The notes: a model not told the origin generated them from the letters alone. A stretch of 21,155 nt of DNA from Firmicutes bacterium UBA993 (GCA_002292015.1 DBBD01000087.1:1-21155), one strand, 5' to 3'; numbered from the stretch's first letter, positions 7,952-15,753 are shown. Program-made: numbers and translations.

Positions 7952-9757
7952 TTATTTTAATTTATGTAAAATTTCAAGGAAGGCTTTTACCAGCACCGGA
8001 TCAAACTGGGTGCCGGAACATCTCATAAATTCGGCTTCGATCGCTTTTCTGCTCATTGGATTCTGATAGGGGCGTCCATTGGTCATCACCTCGTAAGCAT
8101 CGGCGATAGCTGTAATCCTGGCTAGCAGGGGAATCGCTGGACCCTTAAGCCCCTGCGGGTAACCTTTGCCGTCCCAGTGCTCATGGTGGGCCAGGATGTC
8201 TTTAGCCACGTGGGCAAATTCTTCAGTTGCTTGGGCGATGCGGAAGCCGATTTCCGGGTGTTTTCTGATCGTAGCCCATTCCTCTTCTGTGCGCGGCTTG
8301 GCCTTGGTTAAAATTTCTTCCGCAATATTGATTTTGCCGATATCGTGCAGGGTAATCAGTAGATCCAGGCGGTTTAACTCCTCCTCGGGCAGGTTGATTT
8401 TTTTACCGATTTTCTTGGCTATTTTCTGCATGCCGCGGGTGTGAGATTCCGACTCAAAGCTTTTGGCTTCAAGCGTTTTCAGCAGGGCTCTTACGACAGC
8501 GCTTTTCGTACTGCGGCTTTCAGTCAGCTTCTGCTTATACATGTTGTTTTCCGCTTCCTGCAGGGTTTTGCTGATATTTTCGCAAGTGGTTTCCTTGCAT
8601 GCGGCACCCACGGCAAGTGAGACCGGCACATCTTCGATGAAAATATTCCGGCAGCGGCTGACGATGCGGTTGCGTACCAGGTTGGCGTCAGGCAGGGATG
8701 TTTGGGGTAGTAAGATCACAAATTCATCTCCGCCCCAGCGGGCAAAAATATCGTCTTTGCGACAGGTCTTGCTAATAATCTCAGCGGCCGCGCACAGCGC
8801 TTTATCGCCCAGGGAATGCCCGTAGGTATCGTTAATCAGCTTCAGTCCGTTCAGATCGGCCATGATGATGCTTAAGGGCAGCTGCCTGGCCGTATCAAGC
8901 CTTTTCATTTCCGCTTCGATAAAGGCGCGGTTGTAGAGGCTGGTCAGATTATCATGCAGGCTCAGGTAGCGCATTTGTTCCTCGGTTTGCTTGCGCTCCG
9001 TGATGTTGGTATGGGTCCCAAACATGGTCAATGGTTTGCCGTCGGCGCTGCGGGTTAAAATCTTTCCGCGGTCAAGCACCCAGACCCAGTGCCCGTCTTT
9101 ATGCTTCAATCGGCACTCGCATTCGTAATAGGGTATTTCCCCGGCCAGGTGGCGCGCGGCTATTTCATCGGATTTAGCGAGATCAGCCGGGTGGGTTAAA
9201 GATTTCCAAATATCCTGGTTTTTCGGATTGAGCTCTTCTAAGGTATAACCGAGCATTTTAGCCCAGTTATCATTACATACTGTCTCGTCGGTCTGGGTGT
9301 TCCACTCCCAGGTTCCAACAGCTGAGCCTTCAATTACATTTTCCAGACGCTGTCTTTGAGTGAGCAGCTCCTGCTCAGCCTTTTTTCGCTTGGATATATC
9401 ATCATAGATGCCGAAGCCGCCGGACAATTTGCCATCGATGATCACCGGTATGCCTTTAATCAGCACTTCTACCGGGGAACCGTCTTTCCGGTAGCGGGTG
9501 CCTTCTTCTTCCACCGCTTCTCCGGCCAGGATTTTGGTGGTCATTTCCAAGTTGGCTGAGCCAGCCTTGCCCAGGTTCATCACATCGTCAACGTGCTTTC
9601 CTTTTACTTCTTCTTGGTTGTAGCCGAATAGATTCGTGAAAGACTGGTTGAGATCAACGATACAGTAGTTTTCATCAAAGCTGATAATGGCATCTAATGA
9701 GTTTTTAAAGAGGGCTTCAAGCGAACAGCCGCGATACTTTTCGTTACTTATGTACAA
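7952..9757 (-). CDS. PAS-PAS-GGDEF-HD-GYP cyclic-di-GMP signalling protein
   Basis: A 601-aa cytoplasmic protein with no membrane segment. Order: PAS (about 12-125), PAS of the PAS_3 type (about 140-257), GGDEF (about 262-412) and HD-GYP (about 420-600). The cyclase site WGGDEF (341-346) is intact, and the inhibitory I-site RKDD (333-336) lies exactly five residues before it. The phosphodiesterase domain keeps HDIGKI (471-476) and HHEHWDGKGYP (524-534). It therefore looks able both to make and degrade cyclic dinucleotides under control of the PAS sensors; which activity dominates is unknown. Start is TTG at 9757 with GAGGT 7 nt upstream. The gene converges with the PLP enzyme gene, 13 bp between stops, and stands alone. 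Confidence 0.93.
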   Translation of the reverse strand: MYISNEKYRGCSLEALFKNSLDAIISFDENYCIVDLNQSFTNLFGYNQEEVKGKHVDDVMNLGKAGSANLEMTTKILAGEAVEEEGTRYRKDGSPVEVLIKGIPVIIDGKLSGGFGIYDDISKRKKAEQELLTQRQRLENVIEGSAVGTWEWNTQTDETVCNDNWAKMLGYTLEELNPKNQDIWKSLTHPADLAKSDEIAARHLAGEIPYYECECRLKHKDGHWVWVLDRGKILTRSADGKPLTMFGTHTNITERKQTEEQMRYLSLHDNLTSLYNRAFIEAEMKRLDTARQLPLSIIMADLNGLKLINDTYGHSLGDKALCAAAEIISKTCRKDDIFARWGGDEFVILLPQTSLPDANLVRNRIVSRCRNIFIEDVPVSLAVGAACKETTCENISKTLQEAENNMYKQKLTESRSTKSAVVRALLKTLEAKSFESESHTRGMQKIAKKIGKKINLPEEELNRLDLLITLHDIGKINIAEEILTKAKPRTEEEWATIRKHPEIGFRIAQATEEFAHVAKDILAHHEHWDGKGYPQGLKGPAIPLLARITAIADAYEVMTNGRPYQNPMSRKAIEAEFMRCSGTQFDPVLVKAFLEILHKLK

Positions 9758-9834
9758 TATATCTACCTCGCCGTTGTCAGTTCAACCGGCTTTCTGTTAG
9801 ATCAGATTGATCAACCGGCCAAGTGTTCACTATT

Positions 9835-9863
9835 ATACTACAAAAACTTATCTGGGAATGCAA
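9835..9863 (-). promoter_or_regulatory. Possible promoter of the PAS-GGDEF-HD-GYP gene
   Basis: On the minus strand TTGCAT (9863-9858), a 17-nt spacer and TAGTAT (9840-9835), overlapping a TATAAT-like run. It would give a leader of about 70 nt. The rest of 9758-9942 holds only an 8-bp direct repeat CAACCGGC (9783 and 9812) and nothing else I can identify. Confidence 0.4.
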
Positions 9864-9942
9864 TAATGTTGTGACAGCTGAGTCTTGTGGCAGATTTGCC
9901 GTGCTTTTTTATGCGCTTTTAAGGAATCCTCTGCAAACTAAG

Positions 9943-10054
9943 GGGTCAAGTCTAGTAATATAAGAGTTTTGGCAATCCTGCAAACAATGTTTAGGCAGGA
10001 CAGGATACGCTTAACTGTTCCATTTACAAAAACTGATATTTCAAGACCTGACCC
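9943..10054. mobile_element. 112-bp MITE-like element with 19-bp inverted ends
   Basis: The left end GGGTCAAGTCTAGTAATAT (9943-9961) and the reverse complement of the right end, GGGTCAGGTCTTGAAATAT (10054-10036), match at 16 of 19 positions. The interior has no open reading frame of note. Such GGGTCAGGTCTTG ends resemble REP-type termini seen next to Y1/RAYT transposases in other bacteria (recollection, not searched). It lies 25 bp beyond the acetamidase stop, where its long stem could also act as a transcript end. Confidence 0.65.
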
Positions 10055-10079
10055 GATATGTCTCGAACGGCCGTAGTGA

Positions 10080-11396
10080 TCAGCAGACCCCGTATTGATC
10101 TCGAATAAAGGGAAGCAGCCCGAGCTGCTCCAAACGGCCCAGCGGAGCCCGTAAAGTAACCTGCACCACACCAGGCAGTCGGCCGATTTCGATGGCGCCC
10201 GTCACTGTCGCGCGGTTTTTCACCTCGGGGATGGAGATCTCCAGCAGCTTAGCCGCCCGGGCCAGGCCGTTTTCTGTTGCCGCATTGAGGTTCGCACCCG
10301 TGCCAACGACCGATACAGGTGCTGATTCCTCAAACCTTTCCAGACCCCAGGATCTTGCCAGGCAGCCGGCTCGTGCCTGCTCATCTGCTGTAAAGGGGCG
10401 GGACAGAAAAGGCAGGTCCTCGACTACCGGAAACAATAGGGGACCCTCGAGATGCAGGCCCTTTACTACGTGAACCTGTACGGTTACAATCCCTGAAACA
10501 TCTGTGGTATGGCCTGCCACCTCACCATCCCCCTGTTGCGCGTGCATATCGCCCAAGTATATTCCTCCGCCGGGAACTTTGACCGGGCAGAGTAAAATGG
10601 AGCCTGCCCGCACTGCATCAATGTCCATATGACCATCAGTACGGTGTTGCTCGAGCTGTTCGGCTGTAATGGCAAATTCATGAGGCGCTCCTACCAGGAA
10701 GGTACCGAAGTCGCCTGCGTTATGGGAATCCGGCATCCTGACAGCGGGTGTAGTGCCTAACTGCCCCATAAAAGGCCTGACCCGCGTTACCAGCCCCACC
10801 AAATCGTGTGGAGCAAAGGTCAGCACGGAATGCTGAACAGAATGCTCAGGCATGGCGGCATACTGTTTGCTGTTTCTGGCCATATTCTCTGCCGTTTCAC
10901 GACCTACCGTAATACCTAAAGAGCGGTTTTCATCAAAGGCCATGGTATAACCATTGGTAAAAATAAAGGCAGAAATGCCGGTTCCGCATTTAACGCAGCG
11001 CACAGCCTCTTGCCCAATGCCGTGAACGGCGGTCTTTGGATATAGATCTCCACACCCGGGGCATTTTTGGGCAACATAAGGATCGCCCAAAAAACGGCCT
11101 TCGATTATCTCTTCATTTCCCGATGCTGTGGCAGCCGAATTCACCGTAATACTAAGAATTCGAATGGCGATCGCGTCTCCGATTTCTGCTCCGGCAACTG
11201 CTACAGGTTGAGTTACCTCATGACCGCCGCGAATTTCTGGCGTGATCATTGGCCCCCAGCAACCACATGTCGTGTGCGCAACCAGGTGGCCGCCATCGGC
11301 AACCGGTCCTAGCATCGGTAAACCGGGATCTAGGATCCCGTTTGTAAACCGGTCTATGAAAATATTCGCCTTCCCAATCATCTCTTTAGCTTCCAA
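10080..11396 (-). CDS. Acetamidase/formamidase family protein (FmdA/AmdA)
   Basis: This family hydrolyses short aliphatic amides, formamide or acetamide, to ammonia and the acid in the cytosol. The hallmark GDMHAQQGDGE is present (about 282-292), together with TTCGCWGPMITPEIRGG near the N-terminus. At about 438 aa it is close to the long FmdA form. A CxxC-x18-CxxC pair (C112, C115, C134, C137) with CPGCGDLYP and CVKCG looks like an inserted zinc ribbon. The reading frame is open back to 11471, but TTG 11396 is preferred because AAAGGAG ends 9 nt before it; the first in-frame ATG inside is 11381. It has its own promoter and no transport or regulatory partner next to it. Confidence 0.88.
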   Translation of the reverse strand: MEAKEMIGKANIFIDRFTNGILDPGLPMLGPVADGGHLVAHTTCGCWGPMITPEIRGGHEVTQPVAVAGAEIGDAIAIRILSITVNSAATASGNEEIIEGRFLGDPYVAQKCPGCGDLYPKTAVHGIGQEAVRCVKCGTGISAFIFTNGYTMAFDENRSLGITVGRETAENMARNSKQYAAMPEHSVQHSVLTFAPHDLVGLVTRVRPFMGQLGTTPAVRMPDSHNAGDFGTFLVGAPHEFAITAEQLEQHRTDGHMDIDAVRAGSILLCPVKVPGGGIYLGDMHAQQGDGEVAGHTTDVSGIVTVQVHVVKGLHLEGPLLFPVVEDLPFLSRPFTADEQARAGCLARSWGLERFEESAPVSVVGTGANLNAATENGLARAAKLLEISIPEVKNRATVTGAIEIGRLPGVVQVTLRAPLGRLEQLGLLPFIRDQYGVC

Positions 11397-11435
11397 AAAG
11401 ATCAGCTCCTTTAGTTTGGGTCTGCTTCTGTGGAA

Positions 11436-11465
11436 ATTGTAGCAATATTTAGGTAGGCATGTCAA
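11436..11465 (-). promoter_or_regulatory. Promoter of the acetamidase/formamidase gene
   Basis: On the minus strand TTGACA (11465-11460), an 18-nt spacer and TACAAT (11441-11436), followed by a leader of about 35 nt to the TTG start. The -35 box ends one base from the left hairpin of the RAYT-derived element at 11467. Confidence 0.75.
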
Positions 11466-11466
11466 A

Positions 11467-11783
11467 GACAAGGGGACGTTTCTCCTTGTCCTTTCTTTTT
11501 CTGCGCTGTATCAACTAGGAAGACTTAAAATGTCAGGGCAGCTGCGCAAGTAAGTTTAAACGGGTTTTTACCACGTTATGTTTAAGCGGGTAGGTAGCAG
11601 CAAAATATTATATAAGAAAGAGATAGAAAGAAATTTCCCGGTAACAACAGGTCGCAATATTCACCAAATTTCGGTGATCGCAAAGAACTAGTAAGGGGCA
11701 ATTGGCTATGATAAGGGGATTAAACAAAGGCGTGATTGAGAAAGCTCTTTAATGGAAGGACAGAAAGAAACGTCCCTTTGTCC
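11467..11783 (+). mobile_element. RAYT-derived non-autonomous element, copy 1 (317 bp)
   Basis: The left end is a hairpin, GACAAGG (11467-11473) pairing with CCTTGTC (11484-11490) around a loop containing GGACGTTTC. The right end is an inverted relative (11758-11783) with GGACA/TGTCC at its base. Between them are broken pieces of a REP-associated tyrosine transposase. An ATG at 11530 opens a frame reading MSGQLRK, two stops, then TGFYHVMFKRVG, like the N-terminus of Y1_Tnp proteins. In another frame 11687-11752 reads TSKGQLAMIRG then LNKGVIEKAL, like their C-terminal helix-turn-helix. The catalytic centre is missing. Copy 2 has the same length, orientation and internal junction. Confidence 0.8.
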
Positions 11784-11854
11784 TCTACATAATCAGCGAA
11801 ACACCCCGGAATTATCTTAGCAGGTTATTTTAACTGAGTAATTGAATTTTATAC

Positions 11855-11871
11855 ATTACTACGAGAGTAAT
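11855..11871 (+). repeat. Inverted repeat before dam
   Basis: ATTACT (11855-11860) and AGTAAT (11866-11871) flank ACGAG directly before the ribosome site of dam. GAGTAATYGA also occurs as a direct repeat at 11836 and 11865. This could be an operator or a leader hairpin; no clear sigma-A promoter is visible in 11784-11885. Confidence 0.4.
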
Positions 11872-11885
11872 CGAGGATATACGAT

Positions 11886-12737
11886 ATGGAAAGAAGGTCT
11901 ACCAAGAACTACTATGTAAAACCGCCGCTGAAATGGGCTGGAGGCAAGAGATGGTTGCTGCCGCACCTGCTACCGTTCTGGGCGCCCTATCAAGACAGGA
12001 GGCTTGTTGAGCCTCTCTGCGGCGGTCTGGCCGTTACCTTGGGCCTGATGCCGAAAAGCGCTCTACTTAATGATGTTAATCCCCACCTGATCAACTTTTT
12101 CCACTGGCTACAGAAAGGCTTGAAGATCAGCCTGAAGATGGAGAACGATAAAGCCCTTTATTATGAGTACCGGGACCTCTTCAATGCTTTAATTAAAACC
12201 GGTAAAGCAAATACCAAAAAAGCGGCGGAGATCTTTTACTATTTAAACCGCACCGGCTACAATGGGCTATGTCGTTTTAATCAAAGCGGCGAATTTAACG
12301 TGCCCTTCGGCAGCTATCAAACAATCAATTATTTCCGGGATTATCAGCCATACAAGGAAGTCTTCGCAGCATGGACATTCAGCTGCGGGGAGTTCGATCG
12401 CTTAAAACTTGAGCCGGATGATTTCATCTATGCTGATCCGCCCTATGATGTTGAGTTTACCAGCTATTCTAAAGACGGTTTTCCCTGGGCCGATCAGGTT
12501 CGCCTGGTCAAGTGGCTGGCTAAACATCCCGGCCCGGTGGTGCTCTCCAACCAGGCTACCGAGCGCATCGTCGATCTCTATACCGATTACGGCTTTAAAA
12601 TTGCCTACTACGATGCGCCGCGCAGAATAAGCTGCAAAGGTGACCGATCTCCCGCAAAAGAAGTATTGGCCACGAAAGGGTTTAAAAAGACAGGGGGACG
12701 TTTCTCCTTGTCCTTTCTTTTTCCTGTGCTGTGCTAA
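11886..12737 (+). CDS. dam: Dam-family DNA adenine N6-methyltransferase (D12 class), C-terminus altered by insertion
   Basis: A 283-aa orphan methyltransferase of the D12/Dam family, which transfers methyl from S-adenosylmethionine to adenine, usually in GATC. Motifs: KWAGGKRWLLP (16-26), VEPLCGG (41-47, SAM binding), LNRTGYNGLCRFNQSGEFN (120-138), the Dam/DpnM block, and catalytic DPPY (184-187). Its natural end appears to be near EVLATKGF (259-266), so the fold is complete. Residues from about 269 to 283 and the TAA stop are encoded by the left end of RAYT element copy 2 (from 12689). No restriction endonuclease is adjacent. GAGG lies 9 nt before the ATG. The GATC specificity is inferred from family. 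Confidence 0.9.
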   Translation: MERRSTKNYYVKPPLKWAGGKRWLLPHLLPFWAPYQDRRLVEPLCGGLAVTLGLMPKSALLNDVNPHLINFFHWLQKGLKISLKMENDKALYYEYRDLFNALIKTGKANTKKAAEIFYYLNRTGYNGLCRFNQSGEFNVPFGSYQTINYFRDYQPYKEVFAAWTFSCGEFDRLKLEPDDFIYADPPYDVEFTSYSKDGFPWADQVRLVKWLAKHPGPVVLSNQATERIVDLYTDYGFKIAYYDAPRRISCKGDRSPAKEVLATKGFKKTGGRFSLSFLFPVLC

Positions 12738-13005
12738 CTTAGGAAGGCTTAAGATGCCAGGATAGCCGCGCAATATAAGCGAAAAGGGTATTACCAAATC
12801 ATGTTTAAGGGGGTAGGTGACAGAAAAATCGTTTGCATCAAACAGTTAGAAAGAAGTTGCCAGGTAACAGTAGCCAGAAATATCCACTAAAACCCTGCAA
12901 TAGTAAAGAACTAGCATCAGACTACTGGCAAGAATAATGGAAATAAGCGGAGTCATTATTGAGAAAGCATTGCAAGGAAGGACAGAAAGAAACGTCCCCT
13001 TGACC
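12689..13005 (+). mobile_element. RAYT-derived non-autonomous element, copy 2 (317 bp)
   Basis: Same architecture, orientation and length as copy 1. The left hairpin is GACAGGG (12689-12695) with CCTTGTC (12706-12712), including one G-T pair. The right terminal segment is 12980-13005. Internal transposase debris: MPG, stop, PRNISEKGI from ATG 12754, and TSIRLLARIMEISGVIIEK from 12910 in another frame, the latter close to the TSIRQLARITGIS-type C-terminus of RAYT proteins. The sequence aligns with copy 1 end to end but with many substitutions, so the two copies are old. Its left end lies inside the dam reading frame. Confidence 0.8.
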
Positions 13006-13047
13006 TCTGCTGATTCTGCGAACAATATTTGATTGGAGACTGATCTT

Positions 13048-13255
13048 CCCTCGCTTTTGTGGACATTAGGATATGTCCGCTACCCAACACTGGTTGGGGC
13101 CATGGGGGCTAAATTTTGCGGTTAAGCAGGTTTTCAACCACCGGAAACTTATGCCAGGAATCGGTAGTTACTGTAAATATCTTCTTATGCTTGGCTCTAA
13201 TAGCCAGTTCTTTCACCAGACGTTCCACTCTTTTTAAAGGTAAATTACGACACAA
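13048..13255 (-). pseudogene. IS3-family transposase fragment
   Basis: On the minus strand 13255-13109 reads LCRNLPLKRVERLVKELA, continuing IRAKHKKIFTVTTDSW, HKFPVVENLLNRKI and a stop. In a shifted frame it continues PNQCWVADIS, stop, CPQKRG (to about 13048). This matches the segment of IS3/IS150 OrfB proteins just before and at the start of the integrase core (RAKHKKKF, TTDS, NLLNR, PNQVWVADITYV). Only about 70 codons remain, with a frameshift and stops, and the DDE residues beyond the first Asp are gone. The right part abuts the truncated rsgI-like gene. Confidence 0.75.
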
Positions 13256-13275
13256 GAAATAGTGCTATTAAGTCC

Positions 13276-14056
13276 ATGGCGCTAGTGGCAGCATTGTTGT
13301 TTATGATGATCGGTACCGGAATTTGGGCCTATGATACTCCGGCATATTTTGTTAGTGTGGATGTTAACCCTGGACTGACGATGGAAGTAAACATGTTTAA
13401 GCATGTTATTGGCCTTGATTATAGCGACGATGAGGCAGAGGCTCTTTTAGGGGATTTAGATCGTAAGGATAAAAACATAGAGCACGTAATCGCGGAAATT
13501 ATTGCACGCCTTACTGAAGCCGGCTATTTTGATAATGATGGCAACATAGTTATAGCCGCAGCCGCAAAGGATGAACAAAGGGCGGAAATACTGGCTGGAA
13601 AATTTTTAGAAGTTGCTGAGGATGAAGCTGAAAAGAACGATGCTCAACCGGAAGTAGTCGCTGAAGGCCTGGGCTATTTTATGGTTCAGGAGGCAAAAGA
13701 GTTGGGGATTACCCCAGGCAGACTTAATATTATTACTAATTTGCTCGGTGAAGAAGTGAATGATGAAAACATCAATGAGCCGATTAGAGATTTGATGGCA
13801 AGGTTTACAGCTACAAAAGGCCGCGAAGGAAAGACAATTAAGGAACAAGCCGGCAAGCCGGAAGGTGCCGGTAAACCAGGGAATGAAGATGATTCCGAAG
13901 AACCAGGTAAGTCGGAAGGTGTGGGCAAGCTCGAAGACGCGGATAAACTCGAAGGTGTGGGTAAACGGTGTAGGTAAGCCTGAGGGCGTTGGCAAGCTGG
14001 AAGGCGCTGGCAGACCGGGTGGCGCAGGTGCTCCTGGTCGTACCGGAAGGCCTTAA
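13276..14056 (+). pseudogene. RsgI-type anti-sigma factor remnant, 5'-truncated and frameshifted
   Basis: The first frame (13276-13977, 233 aa) starts with a membrane segment (about 1-18) followed by TPAYFVSVDVNPGLTMEVN, the hallmark of the extracellular domain of RsgI-type anti-sigma factors that control SigI-like sigma factors. The cytoplasmic sigma-binding domain expected before the membrane helix is missing, and there is no ribosome site at ATG 13276; in-frame sense codons continue upstream into the IS3 junction. The C-terminus is a low-complexity tail of GKPEGAGK / GKLEGVGK units. Near 13966 a +1 shift, equal to loss of five bases from one unit, sends the frame to RCR and stop; the other frame continues the repeat to GRTGRP and a stop at 14056. 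No sigI gene is present. Confidence 0.75.
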
Positions 14057-14117
14057 GGTATTGTAAAAAACTTCTATTCTGCTGGTAGTGTTTCCTGTTT
14101 TTTGCGACCGCTGCCGG

Positions 14118-14840
14118 TCAATAAACCATCCGCCCTTCAACAAACCGGCGCGTGCTATCCTCCAGCGGTTCGTTGAAGATTTTTTCGGTCGGGCCCATTT
14201 CCACAACTTTACCTTGGTTGATAAAGATAACCTGGTCGGCAATCCTCCGGGCTTGGAATATATTATGGGTAACCATGATTACGGTAATCTCTTTTGCACG
14301 GGCCAGGTTAGTAATTATCTCTTCAATTAACTCGATATTGCCGGGGTCAAGGTTGGCGGTAGGCTCATCCAGTAACAGTAGTTCCGGTTCAAAAGCCACC
14401 GCTCTTGCAAGTGCCACTCGCTGAGCTTCTCCACCAGATAGGGTATCTGCTCTTCTGAAGGCTAACGCTTTCATACCAACCTGCTCAAGCAGAGCGTCCA
14501 CCCTTTCTTTGATGATCGCTCTTGGAAAACTACGGGCTTTAAGGCCATAGGCTACATTGTTCCAGACACTATCCTTGAATAATAGCGGTTTTTGAAATAC
14601 ATGGGCCATCTTGCGTTGTAACGCTAAGCGCTCGCCTCCGTTTAACGGGGCTGGCCGGCCTTTAAAAAGCAGTTCTCCGCTGCTGGGGCGTGTCAACAGG
14701 TTAATAATCCTTAAAAGAGTACTTTTACCTGACCCGCTGGGGCCAATAATGCCATAAACGTATCCCTTAGTTAGGACTAAATGTTCTACTTTAAGCACTT
14801 CGCGATCATAAATTTTCTTAACTGCTTTCATTTCAAGCAT
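14118..14840 (-). CDS. tupC: Tungstate ABC transporter ATP-binding protein TupC
   Basis: The ATPase that powers tungstate uptake together with TupB. Motifs (numbered from a possible GTG at 14843): Walker A GPSGSGKST (34-42), Q-loop VFQKP, signature LSGGEAQ (135-141), Walker B LLLLDEP (155-161) and H-loop THN (192-194). It is about 240 aa, a minimal ABC subunit without the C-terminal regulatory domain of ModC. The GTG at 14843 and ATG at 14840 are adjacent in frame; 10 to 13 nt separate them from the tupB stop and no strong ribosome site is present, so translation is probably coupled to tupB. Assignment to tungstate rather than molybdate rests on TupA and gene order. Confidence 0.9.
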   Translation of the reverse strand: MLEMKAVKKIYDREVLKVEHLVLTKGYVYGIIGPSGSGKSTLLRIINLLTRPSSGELLFKGRPAPLNGGERLALQRKMAHVFQKPLLFKDSVWNNVAYGLKARSFPRAIIKERVDALLEQVGMKALAFRRADTLSGGEAQRVALARAVAFEPELLLLDEPTANLDPGNIELIEEIITNLARAKEITVIMVTHNIFQARRIADQVIFINQGKVVEMGPTEKIFNEPLEDSTRRFVEGRMVY

Positions 14841-14853
14841 CACTTTTTCGCAG

Positions 14854-15552
14854 CTAATTTTTCTTCCCTCCCTGCTGTACCGTATAAAGAATTGAATTTA
14901 CCACAAATGAAATCATCAGCAGAATCAGGCCGAGACCGATGGCCAGTTCAAAATTGCCCTTTCTTGTTTCAAGCACGATGGCGGTGGTCATCACACGGGT
15001 ATGGCCTTCAATATTACCACCAACGATCATCACTGCGCCGACTTCAGCCGCAAGCCGGCTGAATCCGCTAACAATCGCGCCAAGGATAGCGTAACGCGAT
15101 TCTTTAACAACCGTCCAGGCGGTAAGCGCAGGTCCTGCCCCCAGGGAGCGGGCAGTTTCTTCAACCTCGCCGCCTTTTGCCCTGATTCCGACCATAGTCA
15201 AACCGATAACAATTGGCGAAGCAAGGAAAACCTGGGCGATGACCATAGCGGTTGGAGTATAGAGCAGGCCTAAAACACCCAGAGGTCCCTGCCTGGAGAG
15301 AATCAAAAAAATTATTAAGCCGGCAACTACCGGCGGCATTCCCATGAAGGTAAAGATGAGCTTGTTTAAGACCCTTATCTTTTTTTCACTCTTCATGCCA
15401 AGCAGGGCGCCAAGCGGTACCCCGATTAAAGTTGCAATGATAATTGCAGTAATCGAGACCTGTAGAGAAAGCAAAACTATGGTTAAAAGGTCGGGGTCAA
15501 AAGAGATAATCAAGCGAATCGCTTCCAGCAATCCCTGGTAAAGGCGGGTCAA
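14854..15552 (-). CDS. tupB: Tungstate ABC transporter permease TupB
   Basis: A 232-aa inner-membrane permease with about five hydrophobic segments and the EAA-loop motif ETARSLGAGPALTAW, which docks to the ATPase. PPVVAGLIIFLILSRQGPLG is characteristic of the Tup/Mod-like permeases. The start is TTG at 15552, with GGAGGA 8 nt upstream. It lies between tupA and tupC, in the order A-B-C seen in other tup operons. A 238-bp gap with a stable hairpin separates it from tupA. Confidence 0.92.
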   Translation of the reverse strand: MTRLYQGLLEAIRLIISFDPDLLTIVLLSLQVSITAIIIATLIGVPLGALLGMKSEKKIRVLNKLIFTFMGMPPVVAGLIIFLILSRQGPLGVLGLLYTPTAMVIAQVFLASPIVIGLTMVGIRAKGGEVEETARSLGAGPALTAWTVVKESRYAILGAIVSGFSRLAAEVGAVMIVGGNIEGHTRVMTTAIVLETRKGNFELAIGLGLILLMISFVVNSILYTVQQGGKKN

Positions 15553-15753
15553 AATTATTCCTCCAATTCTATAAAAGTAACAGCAGTTGAGTGCTTAAGT
15601 AACCTTTTTCAGGCTGTCGGGCCACGATCGCCTCCGGTGTATCGGCTTACAGTTAGGGGGGCAGCATTCTAACACTTTTTGTTGTTTTGTTGCCGAAAAA
15701 CTTGTTAAAAAACCGGCGGGCTTAGTTTTTTAATAAAACCTTCTGGAAAACAT

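Noticed and set aside
11784..11885. Restriction endonuclease partner or control protein for dam
   Set aside because: No reading frame of useful length lies on either side of dam apart from the element remnants.
14107..14120. GACCG/CGGTC hairpin at the tupC stop as a terminator
   Set aside because: Only five pairs, and on the minus strand it is followed by an A-rich run, not U residues.
13838..14242. Minus-strand frame across the rsgI tail and the tupC end
   Set aside because: Its arginine- and leucine-rich residues are the antisense of the GKPEG repeats and of tupC.
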